A stretch of DNA of 64,000 nt from Mycolicibacterium aichiense (lineage in GTDB: Bacteria > Actinomycetota > Actinomycetes > Mycobacteriales > Mycobacteriaceae), in contig NZ_AP022561.1 of assembly GCF_010726245.1 (NCBI RefSeq), positions 3,534,001-3,598,000 of the forward strand. The letters run 5' to 3'. Under the pieces are notes generated by a model. It searched no databases and was not told the origin of the DNA. It saw nothing but the letters and a program-made list of their open reading frames with translations. The first letter of the stretch is position 1, and the number at the start of each line of letters is the position of its first letter. The position numbers were made by a program, and so were the translations under genes. Positions 18,022-26,412 of the stretch are shown here, piece by piece.

Positions 18022-19331
18022 GAGGTGGTCAGGTAGCGTTGACGCTCCCAGTCACTGACGTGGGCCGTGTAGGCCTGCCATTCGCTGCGGGCGATGGAGA
18101 TGAAGTCGAGCACCGAGTCCCGGCCCAGGATCTCCAGGATCGTGTCGTCCTGTGCCGCCAACGCCAGCGACGTACCGAGTGAGTCCGGCAGTGGAGACCC
18201 CTTGCCGTACAGGTTGCCTGTCCCGGCTGCCGCCGGCGGGCGGCCGGCTTCCAGGCCGGCCACCACCGCCGCCAGCGCCGAGGCGATCAGCCAGTACGGG
18301 TTGGCATCTGAAGCGCCCGAACGCAATTCGATGCGGCTGGCGCTCGGGGGATCCTCGACGAGTGAACGGATGGCCGCGCTGCGGTTGTCCCGGCTCCAGT
18401 TCACCGTGTCGGGAGCGAACGAGTCAGGCGTGTAGCGGCGGTACGAGTTGACCGAGTGCGCCCCGAACAAGGCGATCGACGGCAGGTGCTCGAGTAGGCC
18501 GGCGATCGCGAGCAGGGCAAGTTCGCCCTCTTCGCCGTCCACCGAGGCGAAGGCCGGTTCGTCGTCGCGCCACAGCGAGATGTGCAGGTGCGCAGAGCTT
18601 CCCGAGTGCTCCGAGAACGGCTTGGGCATGAAGCTGGCCACCTTGCCGTGCTTGCGGGCCACCTCCTTGGTGGCGTACTTCAGCCGGGCGCCGTCGTCGG
18701 CCGCGGCCAGGGCGTCGGTGTAGACCAGGTTGGCCTCCACTTGACCCGGGCCGTATTCGGTCTGGATGCCTTCCAAGCGGGTGAATGCGCCGAGCGTGTT
18801 GTGCAGGTCGGAGAGCAGCGGATCCAGCCCGTTGGCGTTCTCCAGAGAGTAGGCGTGAATGTCGTCCTGAATCGGTGAGCCGTCGGTATTCAGCAGATAG
18901 AACTCGAACTCGACGCCCACCTTCGCGGTGAAGCCCAGTGACCCCAGTCGCGCGATCACCCGGCGGAGGGCCCCGCGCGGATCGAGCAGCGAGGGTGTGC
19001 CGTCCGGGCGGACGATGTCGGAGATCACGTGCCCGACCCCGGTGCGCCACGGCAGCGGCCTGTAGGTCGAGAAATCGGGGATCGCATGGACGTCGGGATA
19101 GCCGTCGTCCCAGTTGGTCAGCCGCAGCCCGTCGATCACCGTGCCGTCGGTGTTCCAGCCGAGGGCGGCCTCACAGAACGCGAACCCGTGCTTGGCACGG
19201 TCGATGAACTGCTGTGCGGGGATCCGCTTTCCGGCCGCGTGACCGAACGGATCGCTCCAGGCGACCTCGATCTCGGTCAGCGAGCCGTCGTGCAGGCCGC
19301 GCAGCAGCTCGGACTCGGCGTCCTGCGTCAC
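18018..19331 (-). CDS. Glutamine synthetase family protein (gamma-glutamyl ligase-like)
   Basis: A 437-residue glutamine synthetase-fold ligase. Typical motifs are VGVEFEFYLL (metal-binding Glu), EYGPGQVEANL, the HLHISLW histidine, NRSAAIR, and RIELRSGASDANPYWLIASALAA. It is short compared with GlnA and lacks the adenylylation-loop pattern, so it may ligate glutamate to another amine (compare PuuA, GlnA3/GlnA4-type). It is the first gene of a monooxygenase operon, which suggests an amine-containing organosulfur substrate, but that is inference. The GTG at 19331 has an AGGAGG site at 19339-19344, 7 bases away; the longer open frame up to 19454 is not used. Confidence 0.88.
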   Translation of the reverse strand: MTQDAESELLRGLHDGSLTEIEVAWSDPFGHAAGKRIPAQQFIDRAKHGFAFCEAALGWNTDGTVIDGLRLTNWDDGYPDVHAIPDFSTYRPLPWRTGVGHVISDIVRPDGTPSLLDPRGALRRVIARLGSLGFTAKVGVEFEFYLLNTDGSPIQDDIHAYSLENANGLDPLLSDLHNTLGAFTRLEGIQTEYGPGQVEANLVYTDALAAADDGARLKYATKEVARKHGKVASFMPKPFSEHSGSSAHLHISLWRDDEPAFASVDGEEGELALLAIAGLLEHLPSIALFGAHSVNSYRRYTPDSFAPDTVNWSRDNRSAAIRSLVEDPPSASRIELRSGASDANPYWLIASALAAVVAGLEAGRPPAAAGTGNLYGKGSPLPDSLGTSLALAAQDDTILEILGRDSVLDFISIARSEWQAYTAHVSDWERQRYLTTS

Positions 19332-19450
19332 GGTGGGGCCTCCTGAGGTTCGACGGGTGGCCCACACCCTCCCCCGGACTACCGGCGGAGCAACAGATTT
19401 AACGTCGGCGTGAGCGCAACCATCGAGACTTTGACTCGCGCTGAGCGCAG

Positions 19451-19465
19451 ACATTCACAGAATGT
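19451..19465. promoter_or_regulatory. Palindrome in the organosulfur divergent promoter
   Basis: ACATTC-ACA-GAATGT is a perfect 6-3-6 inverted repeat located between the divergent glutamine-synthetase-like gene (start 19331) and the ABC permease gene (start 19490), 24 bp before the latter. A 15-bp symmetrical site placed here could bind a dimer that controls both arms, for example in response to sulfur limitation. No regulator gene is in the cluster. Confidence 0.45.
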
Positions 19466-19489
19466 TGACGCCCGCGCAAAGGTGTTCGA

Positions 19490-20338
19490 ATGTCTGTCTT
19501 CGTCGACGTCGCACCGGACGGGGCCACCGATTCCCGGGCGGGGAACCGGTGGCCGTCCTGGGTGACCCGGCTCGGCCTGCCGTCGTTGTCGCTGCTGGTG
19601 TTCTTCATCGTCTGGCAGCTGGCCGCGGCCAGTGAGATCTGGAACCAGACATTCGTCCCGTACCCGAGCACGGTGTGGCATGCCTTCATCGACGTCTCGA
19701 CCATCCACGACGGCACCCGCGGGTACGCCGGCTACCTGCTCTGGGAGCACCTGTACATGACGCTGCGCCGGGTGGCCGCCGGGGTCGTGATCGGTGTGGC
19801 GGCGGGGGTCACCCTCGGTCTGCTCATGGGCTCCATCCCCTGGGTGCGCAGCGTGCTCGAGCCGTGGCTGACCTTCCTACGCGCGCTGCCCCCGCTGGCC
19901 TACTTCTTTTTGCTCGTCATCTGGCTCGGCATCGACGAGGCGCCCAAGGTCACGCTGCTGGCACTGGCGGCCTTGCCCCCCGCGGCCGTCGCCACCACCG
20001 CGGCCGTCGTCGCGGTTCCGGTCAGCTTGGTGGAAGCAGCCCGCGCGCTTGGGGCCTCACGCCGGGATGTCGTGCGCGACATCGTGATCCCGTCGGCGCT
20101 GCCGGAGACCTTCACCGGAATCCGGCTGGCCGTCGGCATGGCGTACTCGTCGGTGGTCGCCGCCGAACTGTTCAACGGCATCCCCGGTATCGGCGGCCTG
20201 GTCAAGGACGCCAGTAACTACAACAACACCCCCGTCGTGCTGGTCGGCATCTTCGCGATCGGCATCTCGGGGCTCGTGATCGACGGTCTGCTGCGCACTG
20301 TCGAGCGTCGCGCCGTCCCCTGGAGAGGAAAGGTATGA
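19490..20338 (+). CDS. ABC transporter permease, sulfonate/taurine type
   Basis: A 282-residue permease of the SsuC/TauC type with about six membrane helices. The coupling-helix (EAA) motif is EAARALGASRRDVVRDIVIPSALPETFTGIRLAVG near residues 185-215, the usual place for contact with the ATPase. AAAGG precedes the ATG at 19490. Its stop overlaps the substrate-binding protein gene by ATGA. With the two next genes it forms a complete importer for organosulfur compounds (inferred from the monooxygenases on both sides). Confidence 0.9.
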   Translation: MSVFVDVAPDGATDSRAGNRWPSWVTRLGLPSLSLLVFFIVWQLAAASEIWNQTFVPYPSTVWHAFIDVSTIHDGTRGYAGYLLWEHLYMTLRRVAAGVVIGVAAGVTLGLLMGSIPWVRSVLEPWLTFLRALPPLAYFFLLVIWLGIDEAPKVTLLALAALPPAAVATTAAVVAVPVSLVEAARALGASRRDVVRDIVIPSALPETFTGIRLAVGMAYSSVVAAELFNGIPGIGGLVKDASNYNNTPVVLVGIFAIGISGLVIDGLLRTVERRAVPWRGKV

Positions 20339-21369
20339 CCTACAAAAAGTTCATCACCCTGGCTGCCGCCGCCATCACCATGATCAGCATGGCAGGCTGC
20401 TCGGTTGATCACTCGAATTCGCAGGCGGGCAAGCCCACGCTGCGCCTCGGCTACCAGACCTTCCCCAGCGGTGATCTGATCGTGAAGAACAACCGGTGGC
20501 TGGAGGACGCGCTGCCGGACTACAACATCAAGTGGGTGAAGTTCGACTCCGGCGCCGACGTCAACACGGCGTTCATCGCCAAGGAACTGGACTTTGGCGC
20601 GCTGGGGTCCAGCCCCGTCGCCCGCGGACTGTCTGCGCCACTGAACATCCCGTACAGCGTGGCGTTCGTTCTGGACGTCGCCGGTGACAACGAGGCTCTG
20701 GTGGCCCGCAACGGAAGCGGCATCAACGCGATCGCCGACCTCAAGGGCAAGCGGGTGGCCACTCCGTTCGCCTCGACCGCGCACTACAGTCTGCTGGCCG
20801 CGCTGGCCCAAAATGGCCTGTCGCCCAGCGATGTTCAGTTGATCGATCTGCAGCCACAGGCGATTCTGGCGGCATGGGAACGTGGTGATATCGAAGCCGC
20901 ATACACCTGGTTGCCGACGTTGGATCAGCTCCGCAAAACCGGCAAGGATCTGATCACCAGTCGCCAGCTGGCCACCGACGGCAAGCCGACCCTGGACCTC
21001 GGTGTGGTGTCGAACCAGTTCGCCAAGGACCATCCTGAAGTCGTCGACATCTGGCGCAAGCAGGAGGCCAGGGCGCTGACCGTCATCCACAGCGATCCGG
21101 CCGCCGCCGCGAAAGCCATTGCCGCCGAGATCGGTTTGTCGCCGGCTGATGTCGAAGGTCAGCTCAAGCAGGGTGTGTACCTGACGCCGCAAGAGGTGGC
21201 ATCCCCGCAGTGGCTGGGCAGCCAGGGCAATCCCGGCAACATCGCAACGAACCTGCAGAGCGCGTCGCAGTTCCTTGCCGAGCAGAAGCAGATCCCGACG
21301 GCCGCTCCCCTGACGACATTCCAGAACGCCATCTACACGCAGGGGCTACCAAATGTCATCGCCCAGTAG
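20335..21369 (+). CDS. ABC transporter substrate-binding lipoprotein, sulfonate/taurine type
   Basis: A 344-residue periplasmic-type binding protein of the TauA/SsuA family. The lipobox is MAGC with lipidated Cys22. The mature chain has the family pattern: LRLGYQTFPSGDLIV, FDSGADVNTAFIAKELDFGALGSSPVARGLS, DLKGKRVATPFASTAHYSLLAALAQNGL, and AWERGDIEAAYTWLPTL. It should capture an aliphatic sulfonate or related compound. It is coupled to the permease upstream (ATGA), and the ATPase gene starts 17 bp before its stop. Confidence 0.92.
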   Translation: MTYKKFITLAAAAITMISMAGCSVDHSNSQAGKPTLRLGYQTFPSGDLIVKNNRWLEDALPDYNIKWVKFDSGADVNTAFIAKELDFGALGSSPVARGLSAPLNIPYSVAFVLDVAGDNEALVARNGSGINAIADLKGKRVATPFASTAHYSLLAALAQNGLSPSDVQLIDLQPQAILAAWERGDIEAAYTWLPTLDQLRKTGKDLITSRQLATDGKPTLDLGVVSNQFAKDHPEVVDIWRKQEARALTVIHSDPAAAAKAIAAEIGLSPADVEGQLKQGVYLTPQEVASPQWLGSQGNPGNIATNLQSASQFLAEQKQIPTAAPLTTFQNAIYTQGLPNVIAQ

Positions 21370-22177
21370 GGCGACGGTGCCTGCCCCGGTATCGGCGTCG
21401 CACACCGACGGCGGCATCCGCGTTCGCGGCGTCGAGCACCGGTACGGCACCACGACGGCGCTGGGGCCGCTGGATCTCGACGTCGAGCCCGGCTCGTTTC
21501 TGGTTTTGGTCGGCGCATCGGGGTGCGGGAAGAGCACCCTGCTGCGGCTGATCGCCGGCTTCGAATCACCCAGCGGCGGTGAGCTGACGGTGGCGGGCCG
21601 GCGCCCGGTCCCGGGCCAGACAGCCGGCGTGGTGTTCCAGCAGCCGCGGCTGTTTCCGTGGCGCACCGTCGGCGGCAATGTGGAACTGGCATTGAAGTAC
21701 GCAGGCACCCCACGCGAGCGGCGGCCCGAGCGGCGCGACGAATTGCTCAGCAGGGTCGGCCTGAAAGACATTGCGCACCGCAAGATCTGGGAGATCAGCG
21801 GCGGTCAGCAGCAGCGTGTCGCGATCGCGCGGGCGCTGGCCTCCGAACGGTCGGAAACCTCCCTGCTGCTGCTCGACGAGCCGTTCGCAGCGCTCGACGC
21901 ACTGACCCGGGAGCGGCTGCAGGAGGACGTCCGCCAGGTCAGCGCGGAGTCCGGCCGCACCACCGTATTCGTGACGCACAGTGCCGACGAGGCCGCGTTC
22001 CTGGGATCGCGCATCGTGGTGCTCACCCACCGTCCGGGCCGCGTCGCCCTGGACCTGTCGGTGGACCTGCCCCGCAGCGGGATCGACGCCGAGGAACTGC
22101 GCCGCAGCTCCGAATACGTTCGGCTGCGCCAGGAGGTCAGTCGAGCGGTCAAGGCAGCGGCGGTCGAGCCGGCATGA
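21353..22177 (+). CDS. ABC transporter ATP-binding protein, sulfonate/taurine type
   Basis: A 274-residue ABC ATPase of the SsuB/TauB type. Walker A is GASGCGKST (54-62), the Q loop is FQQPRLFPWRT, the signature is ISGGQQQR, Walker B is LLLLDEPFAALD and the switch His is in VFVTHSADEA. The first 20 residues are a variable Ser/Pro/Ala-rich extension. It overlaps the binding-protein gene by 17 bp and the next gene by ATGA, so it is in the same operon and energises the importer. Confidence 0.93.
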   Translation: MSSPSRATVPAPVSASHTDGGIRVRGVEHRYGTTTALGPLDLDVEPGSFLVLVGASGCGKSTLLRLIAGFESPSGGELTVAGRRPVPGQTAGVVFQQPRLFPWRTVGGNVELALKYAGTPRERRPERRDELLSRVGLKDIAHRKIWEISGGQQQRVAIARALASERSETSLLLLDEPFAALDALTRERLQEDVRQVSAESGRTTVFVTHSADEAAFLGSRIVVLTHRPGRVALDLSVDLPRSGIDAEELRRSSEYVRLRQEVSRAVKAAAVEPA

Positions 22178-23367
22178 CCGCGATCTCTGCCTGTCCGGTC
22201 CTCTCGGAGACATCTGCGATCACGGTGGCCGCCGAACTCGCCGCCGACTTCGCCAGCGGCGCTGCGGGCCGGGACCGCGACCGCGAGTTGCCGTTCGCCG
22301 AGATCGACCGGCTCTCTGCCAGCGGCCTGCTGGCCATCACGGTGCCCGCCGCCTATGGCGGGGCGGGACTGCCGGCCAGTGCGGTCGCCGAGGTGGTCCG
22401 CATCCTGGCGACCGGGGATCCGAACATCGCCCAGATCCCGCACAGTCATTTCGTGTACATCAATCTGCTGCGACTGGCCGGGTCGGACGATCAACTACGG
22501 CACCACGCGGCCCTGATCCTGCGCGGCGCACGAATCGCCAACGCACAATCCGAACGCAGCAGCGCGACGGTCGCCGATATCGCGACCACCGTCCGGCCCG
22601 ACGGCGGCCGGTTCCGAATCGACGGCGCCAAGTACTACTGCACCGGCTCGCTGTTCGCTGACACGCTGGCGGTGCTGACCCGTCTTGACGACCCGGACGG
22701 TGACAGCGGCTTGGCCGACGGTCACTACGTCGCCTTCCTGCCCGCCGACACCCCCGGAGTGCGAATCGTCGACGATTGGCAGGCGTTGGGCCAGCGGACC
22801 ACCGCCAGCGGCACGGTCATCTTCGACGGCGTTGTCGTCGAGCAGTCCGCGCTTGTCCCACGTGCTCCCGCGGTCAGCGTCCCGACCGGGTACGGGGCGT
22901 TCGCGCAGCTGTTGCACGCCGCGATCGACACCGGCATCGCCAGGGGCGCGTTGGCGGCGGCCGCGTCCTTCGTTCGGGACAAGAGCAGGCCGTGGTTCGA
23001 GGCCGGGGTGGCGCACGCCGCCGACGATCCCCTGCTGATCCAGCGGTTCGGCGAACTGGCGGTTGCTGTTCAGGCCGCCGAGGCCGCGCTCGCGGTCGCG
23101 GGCGCCAAGGTCGACGACGCGCCCCCGGCCGAGGCCTCGCTGGCCGTCGCGGGCGCCAAAATCCTGGCCGACAACGCCGCCAACGAGGTGTCCGGCGCGC
23201 TGTTCGAGGTCGGCGGAACCCGTAGCGCGGCGGCAGAGCTCAATCTGGATCATTTTTGGCGCAATGCCCGTACCCACACGCTGCACGACCCGGTGCGGTG
23301 GAAGTACCAGCACCTCGGCCGCGCGGTCCTGCACGGGACGCCGCCGCCATTGCATTCAGCGATCTGA
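22174..23367 (+). CDS. Acyl-CoA dehydrogenase-fold flavin monooxygenase (DszC/SfnB-like), second copy
   Basis: A 397-residue enzyme of the same type as the gene at 15761. Shared features are AITVPAAYGGAGLPASAVAEVVRILATGDPNIAQ, the flavin-domain YYCTGSLFADTLAVLTRL, WQALGQRTTASGTV, and VGGTRSAAAELNLDHFWRNARTHTLHDP. A stretch near residues 302-335 contains two similar 17-residue units (AEAALAVAGAK and AEASLAVAGAK). It is coupled (ATGA) to the transporter ATPase and probably attacks the imported organosulfur compound. The start at 22174 is chosen because the longer open frame overlaps the ATPase gene. Confidence 0.88.
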   Translation: MTAISACPVLSETSAITVAAELAADFASGAAGRDRDRELPFAEIDRLSASGLLAITVPAAYGGAGLPASAVAEVVRILATGDPNIAQIPHSHFVYINLLRLAGSDDQLRHHAALILRGARIANAQSERSSATVADIATTVRPDGGRFRIDGAKYYCTGSLFADTLAVLTRLDDPDGDSGLADGHYVAFLPADTPGVRIVDDWQALGQRTTASGTVIFDGVVVEQSALVPRAPAVSVPTGYGAFAQLLHAAIDTGIARGALAAAASFVRDKSRPWFEAGVAHAADDPLLIQRFGELAVAVQAAEAALAVAGAKVDDAPPAEASLAVAGAKILADNAANEVSGALFEVGGTRSAAAELNLDHFWRNARTHTLHDPVRWKYQHLGRAVLHGTPPPLHSAI

Positions 23368-23520
23368 ATCGGCCCCGCGGCGGTCCCGGCAGCGGCTGGA
23401 ACGCCGTTACCGACCTCACACAGGAAGCCCGCAGTCTGGTATGACTATCTAAGTATTTTTGCCGCACGGGAGGATTAGCACCGAGGTGCCCAGCTGGGGC
23501 GTTGAGCCGAAGGGGGCCTG

Positions 23521-26382
23521 GTGAGCACCCCTATCGAAGAACGCGTGATCCACGACGAGCCGCCGCAGCGCGCGGCGCTGGCCAAGTGGATCCGCCGCTT
23601 GGCGGTGCCGATCATCCTGGGTTGGCTCGGGCTGATCGTGGTTCTGAACGTCTCGGTTCCGCAGCTGGAAGCGGTCGGCAAGCTGCGAGCGGTGTCGATG
23701 TCGCCGAAGGAGGCGCCGTCGGTCATCGCGATGATGCGCTCGGGCAAGGTCTTCGAGGAATCCGACTCCGACAGTTCGGCGATGATCGTGCTGGAAGGCG
23801 ATCAGCCCCTCGGCGATGACGCGCACCGCTTCTACAACGAGATGATCGCCGCGCTGCGGGCCGACACCACGCACGTGCAGCACATCCAGGACTTCTGGGG
23901 TGATCCGCTCACCGAAGCCGGGGCGTTGAGCGCCGACTCGAAAGCCGTTTACGTCCAGGTGGCGCTCGCCGGAAATATGGGCGAGACGCTGGGCAATGAT
24001 TCGGTGGAGGCGGTCCAGAAGATCGTCAAGGGCTTGTCACCGCCGCCGGGCGTCAAGGTCTTCGTGACCGGCGGCCCCGCGCTGCAGGCCGACCAGCAGC
24101 ATGCCGGTGACAAGAGCATCCGGATCATCGAGCTGACCACCATCGGCGTGATCGTCATCATGCTGTTGTTCTTCTATCGATCGTTCATCACCGTCGGACT
24201 GGTCCTGGTGATGCTGATCTTGGGCCTGACGGTGACCCGCGGTGCCGTCGCCTTCTTGGGCTACCACAACCTCATCGGCCTATCGCCGTTCGCGACACAG
24301 CTATTGGTGACATTGGCGATAGCGGCGACAACGGACTATGCGATCTTCCTGATCGGGCGATATCAAGAGGCCAGATCAGTCGGCGAGAGCCGCGAAGACG
24401 CCTACTACACGATGTACCACGGCACAGCGCACGTGGTGCTCGGCTCGGGCATGACGATCGCCGGCGCGACGTTCTGCCTGTCCTTCACCAGACTGCCGTA
24501 CTTCAAGTCGCTCGGTGTTCCGCTGGCTGTCGGCATGGTGGTCGCCGTGGTGTCGGCGTTGACCCTCGGCGCGGCGATCGTCACGGTGGCCAGCCGGTTC
24601 GGGCTGCTCGAACCCAAACGGGCGATGCGGATTCGGTTCTGGCGTCGCCTCGGGGCGGCCGTCGTGCGCTGGCCCGCGGCCATCCTCTTCTCGACGGTGA
24701 TGATCGCCTTGATCGGGTTGATCACGTTGCCGGGCTACCAGCCGAACTACAACGACAGGAAGTATCTACCCGCGGACCTGCCGGCCAACGAGGGCTTCGC
24801 CGCCGCCGAGCGACACTTTCCCATCGCCCGGATGAATCCCGAGATGCTGCTGCTGGAAACCGACCAGGATGTGCGCAACTCGGCTGACTTCCTGGTGATC
24901 GAGAAGATCAGCAAGGCGATCGCCAAGGTGCCGGGGATCGGCCGGGTTCAATCGATCACACGCCCCGCCGGTAAACCGTTGAAATACAGCACGATTCCGT
25001 CGCAGATGAGCATGGGCGGCACCAACCAGACGATGAACCGGTCATACATGCAGGAGCGGATGGCCGACATGCTGGTTCAGGGCGAGCAGATGCAAGACAC
25101 CATCAACACGATGACGCAGATGATCGCGCTGATGCAGGAATTGAGCGGCGTCACTCACGACATGGTGGGCAAGACCGACAAGACGGCGCAGGATATCGCG
25201 GAGTTGCGTGACCACATCTCCGACTTCGACGACTTCTTCCGCCCGATCCGCAGCTACCTGTACTGGGAGCCGCACTGCTACGACATTCCGCTGTGCTGGT
25301 CGACCCGGTCGGTCTTCGACACTCTCGACGGCGTGGACAAGATGACCGACGACATCCAGCAACTGTTGCCGGACATGCATGCGCTCGATGCCGTTATGCC
25401 GCAAATGATTCCGCTGATGAACTCGTCGATCGAGTCGATGAAGACCATGCGCATCATGATGCTGACCCAGCAGGCCACCCAGGCCGGGCAGCAGGATCAG
25501 CAGGCAGCTTTGAGCGAGAACCAGGCAGCGATGGGCGCCGCTTTCAATGATTCACTGAACGACGACACGTTCTACCTGCCGCCGGAGATATTCGACAACG
25601 ACGAATTCAAGCGCGGCATCAAGAATTTCATCTCCCCCAACGGCCACGCCGTCCGGTTCATCATCTCCCACGAGGACGACCCGCTGTCGGCTGACGGCAT
25701 CAACCGCATAGACGCCATCAAGAACGCCGTCTTCGAAGCCATCAAGGGCACACCGCTGGAAGGCTCGAAGGTCTACCTCGGTGGCACCGCATCGGCCTTC
25801 AAGGACATGCAGGAGGGCAACAAGTACGACCTGTTGATCGCCGGTGTCGCGGCACTGTCGCTGATCTTCATCATCATGCTCCTGATCACCCGGGCCATCG
25901 TGGCCGCGGCGGTGATCGTGGGCACCGTCGTGCTGTCGCTCGGGGCGTCATTCGGGTTGTCGGTGCTGTTATGGCAGCACATCCTGGGCATCGAGCTGCA
26001 GTTCATGGTCATGGCGATGGCCGTGATCATCTTGTTGGCGGTCGGCGCCGACTACAACCTGCTTCTGGTCGCCCGGATGAAAGAAGAGATACCGGCCGGC
26101 ATCAACACCGGCATCATCCGGGCGATGGGCGGCAGCGGATCGGTGGTGACCGCGGCGGGCCTGGTGTTTGCCTTCACCATGATCTCGATGTCGGTGAGCG
26201 CCATGGTCGTGGTGGCCCAGGTGGGCACGACGATCGGGCTCGGCCTGCTGTTCGACACCCTGGTGGTGCGCGCATTCATGACGCCGGCGATCGCAGCGCT
26301 GATGGGGCCGTGGTTCTGGTGGCCGCAAATCGTTCGGCCCAAACCGCTGTCGAAGCGTCCGCACGGTCAATTGCTGCGCTAG
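23521..26382 (+). CDS. MmpL family RND transporter (tandem copy 1)
   Basis: A 953-residue MmpL transporter. The two proton-relay pairs are D272-Y273 ([15 protein letters not shown]) and D844-Y845 ([14 protein letters not shown]). Between them lie the exported domain with conserved [15 protein letters not shown] and a Met-rich coiled segment. The GTG at 23521 follows an AAGGGGG site. There is no mmpS gene next to it, unlike the first mmpL. It is very similar to the following gene, with nearly identical tracts at 25711-25796 and 26041-26144, which shows recent duplication or gene conversion. The exported substrate is unknown. Confidence 0.92.
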   Translation: MSTPIEERVIHDEPPQRAALAKWIRRLAVPIILGWLGLIVVLNVSVPQLEAVGKLRAVSMSPKEAPSVIAMMRSGKVFEESDSDSSAMIVLEGDQPLGDDAHRFYNEMIAALRADTTHVQHIQDFWGDPLTEAGALSADSKAVYVQVALAGNMGETLGNDSVEAVQKIVKGLSPPPGVKVFVTGGPALQADQQHAGDKSIRIIELTTIGVIVIMLLFFYRSFITVGLVLVMLILGLTVTRGAVAFLGYHNLIGLSPFATQLLVTLAIAATTDYAIFLIGRYQEARSVGESREDAYYTMYHGTAHVVLGSGMTIAGATFCLSFTRLPYFKSLGVPLAVGMVVAVVSALTLGAAIVTVASRFGLLEPKRAMRIRFWRRLGAAVVRWPAAILFSTVMIALIGLITLPGYQPNYNDRKYLPADLPANEGFAAAERHFPIARMNPEMLLLETDQDVRNSADFLVIEKISKAIAKVPGIGRVQSITRPAGKPLKYSTIPSQMSMGGTNQTMNRSYMQERMADMLVQGEQMQDTINTMTQMIALMQELSGVTHDMVGKTDKTAQDIAELRDHISDFDDFFRPIRSYLYWEPHCYDIPLCWSTRSVFDTLDGVDKMTDDIQQLLPDMHALDAVMPQMIPLMNSSIESMKTMRIMMLTQQATQAGQQDQQAALSENQAAMGAAFNDSLNDDTFYLPPEIFDNDEFKRGIKNFISPNGHAVRFIISHEDDPLSADGINRIDAIKNAVFEAIKGTPLEGSKVYLGGTASAFKDMQEGNKYDLLIAGVAALSLIFIIMLLITRAIVAAAVIVGTVVLSLGASFGLSVLLWQHILGIELQFMVMAMAVIILLAVGADYNLLLVARMKEEIPAGINTGIIRAMGGSGSVVTAAGLVFAFTMISMSVSAMVVVAQVGTTIGLGLLFDTLVVRAFMTPAIAALMGPWFWWPQIVRPKPLSKRPHGQLLR

Positions 26383-26412
26383 CTGTCTCCGGTTCTGCTA
26401 TGACTGGACGCC

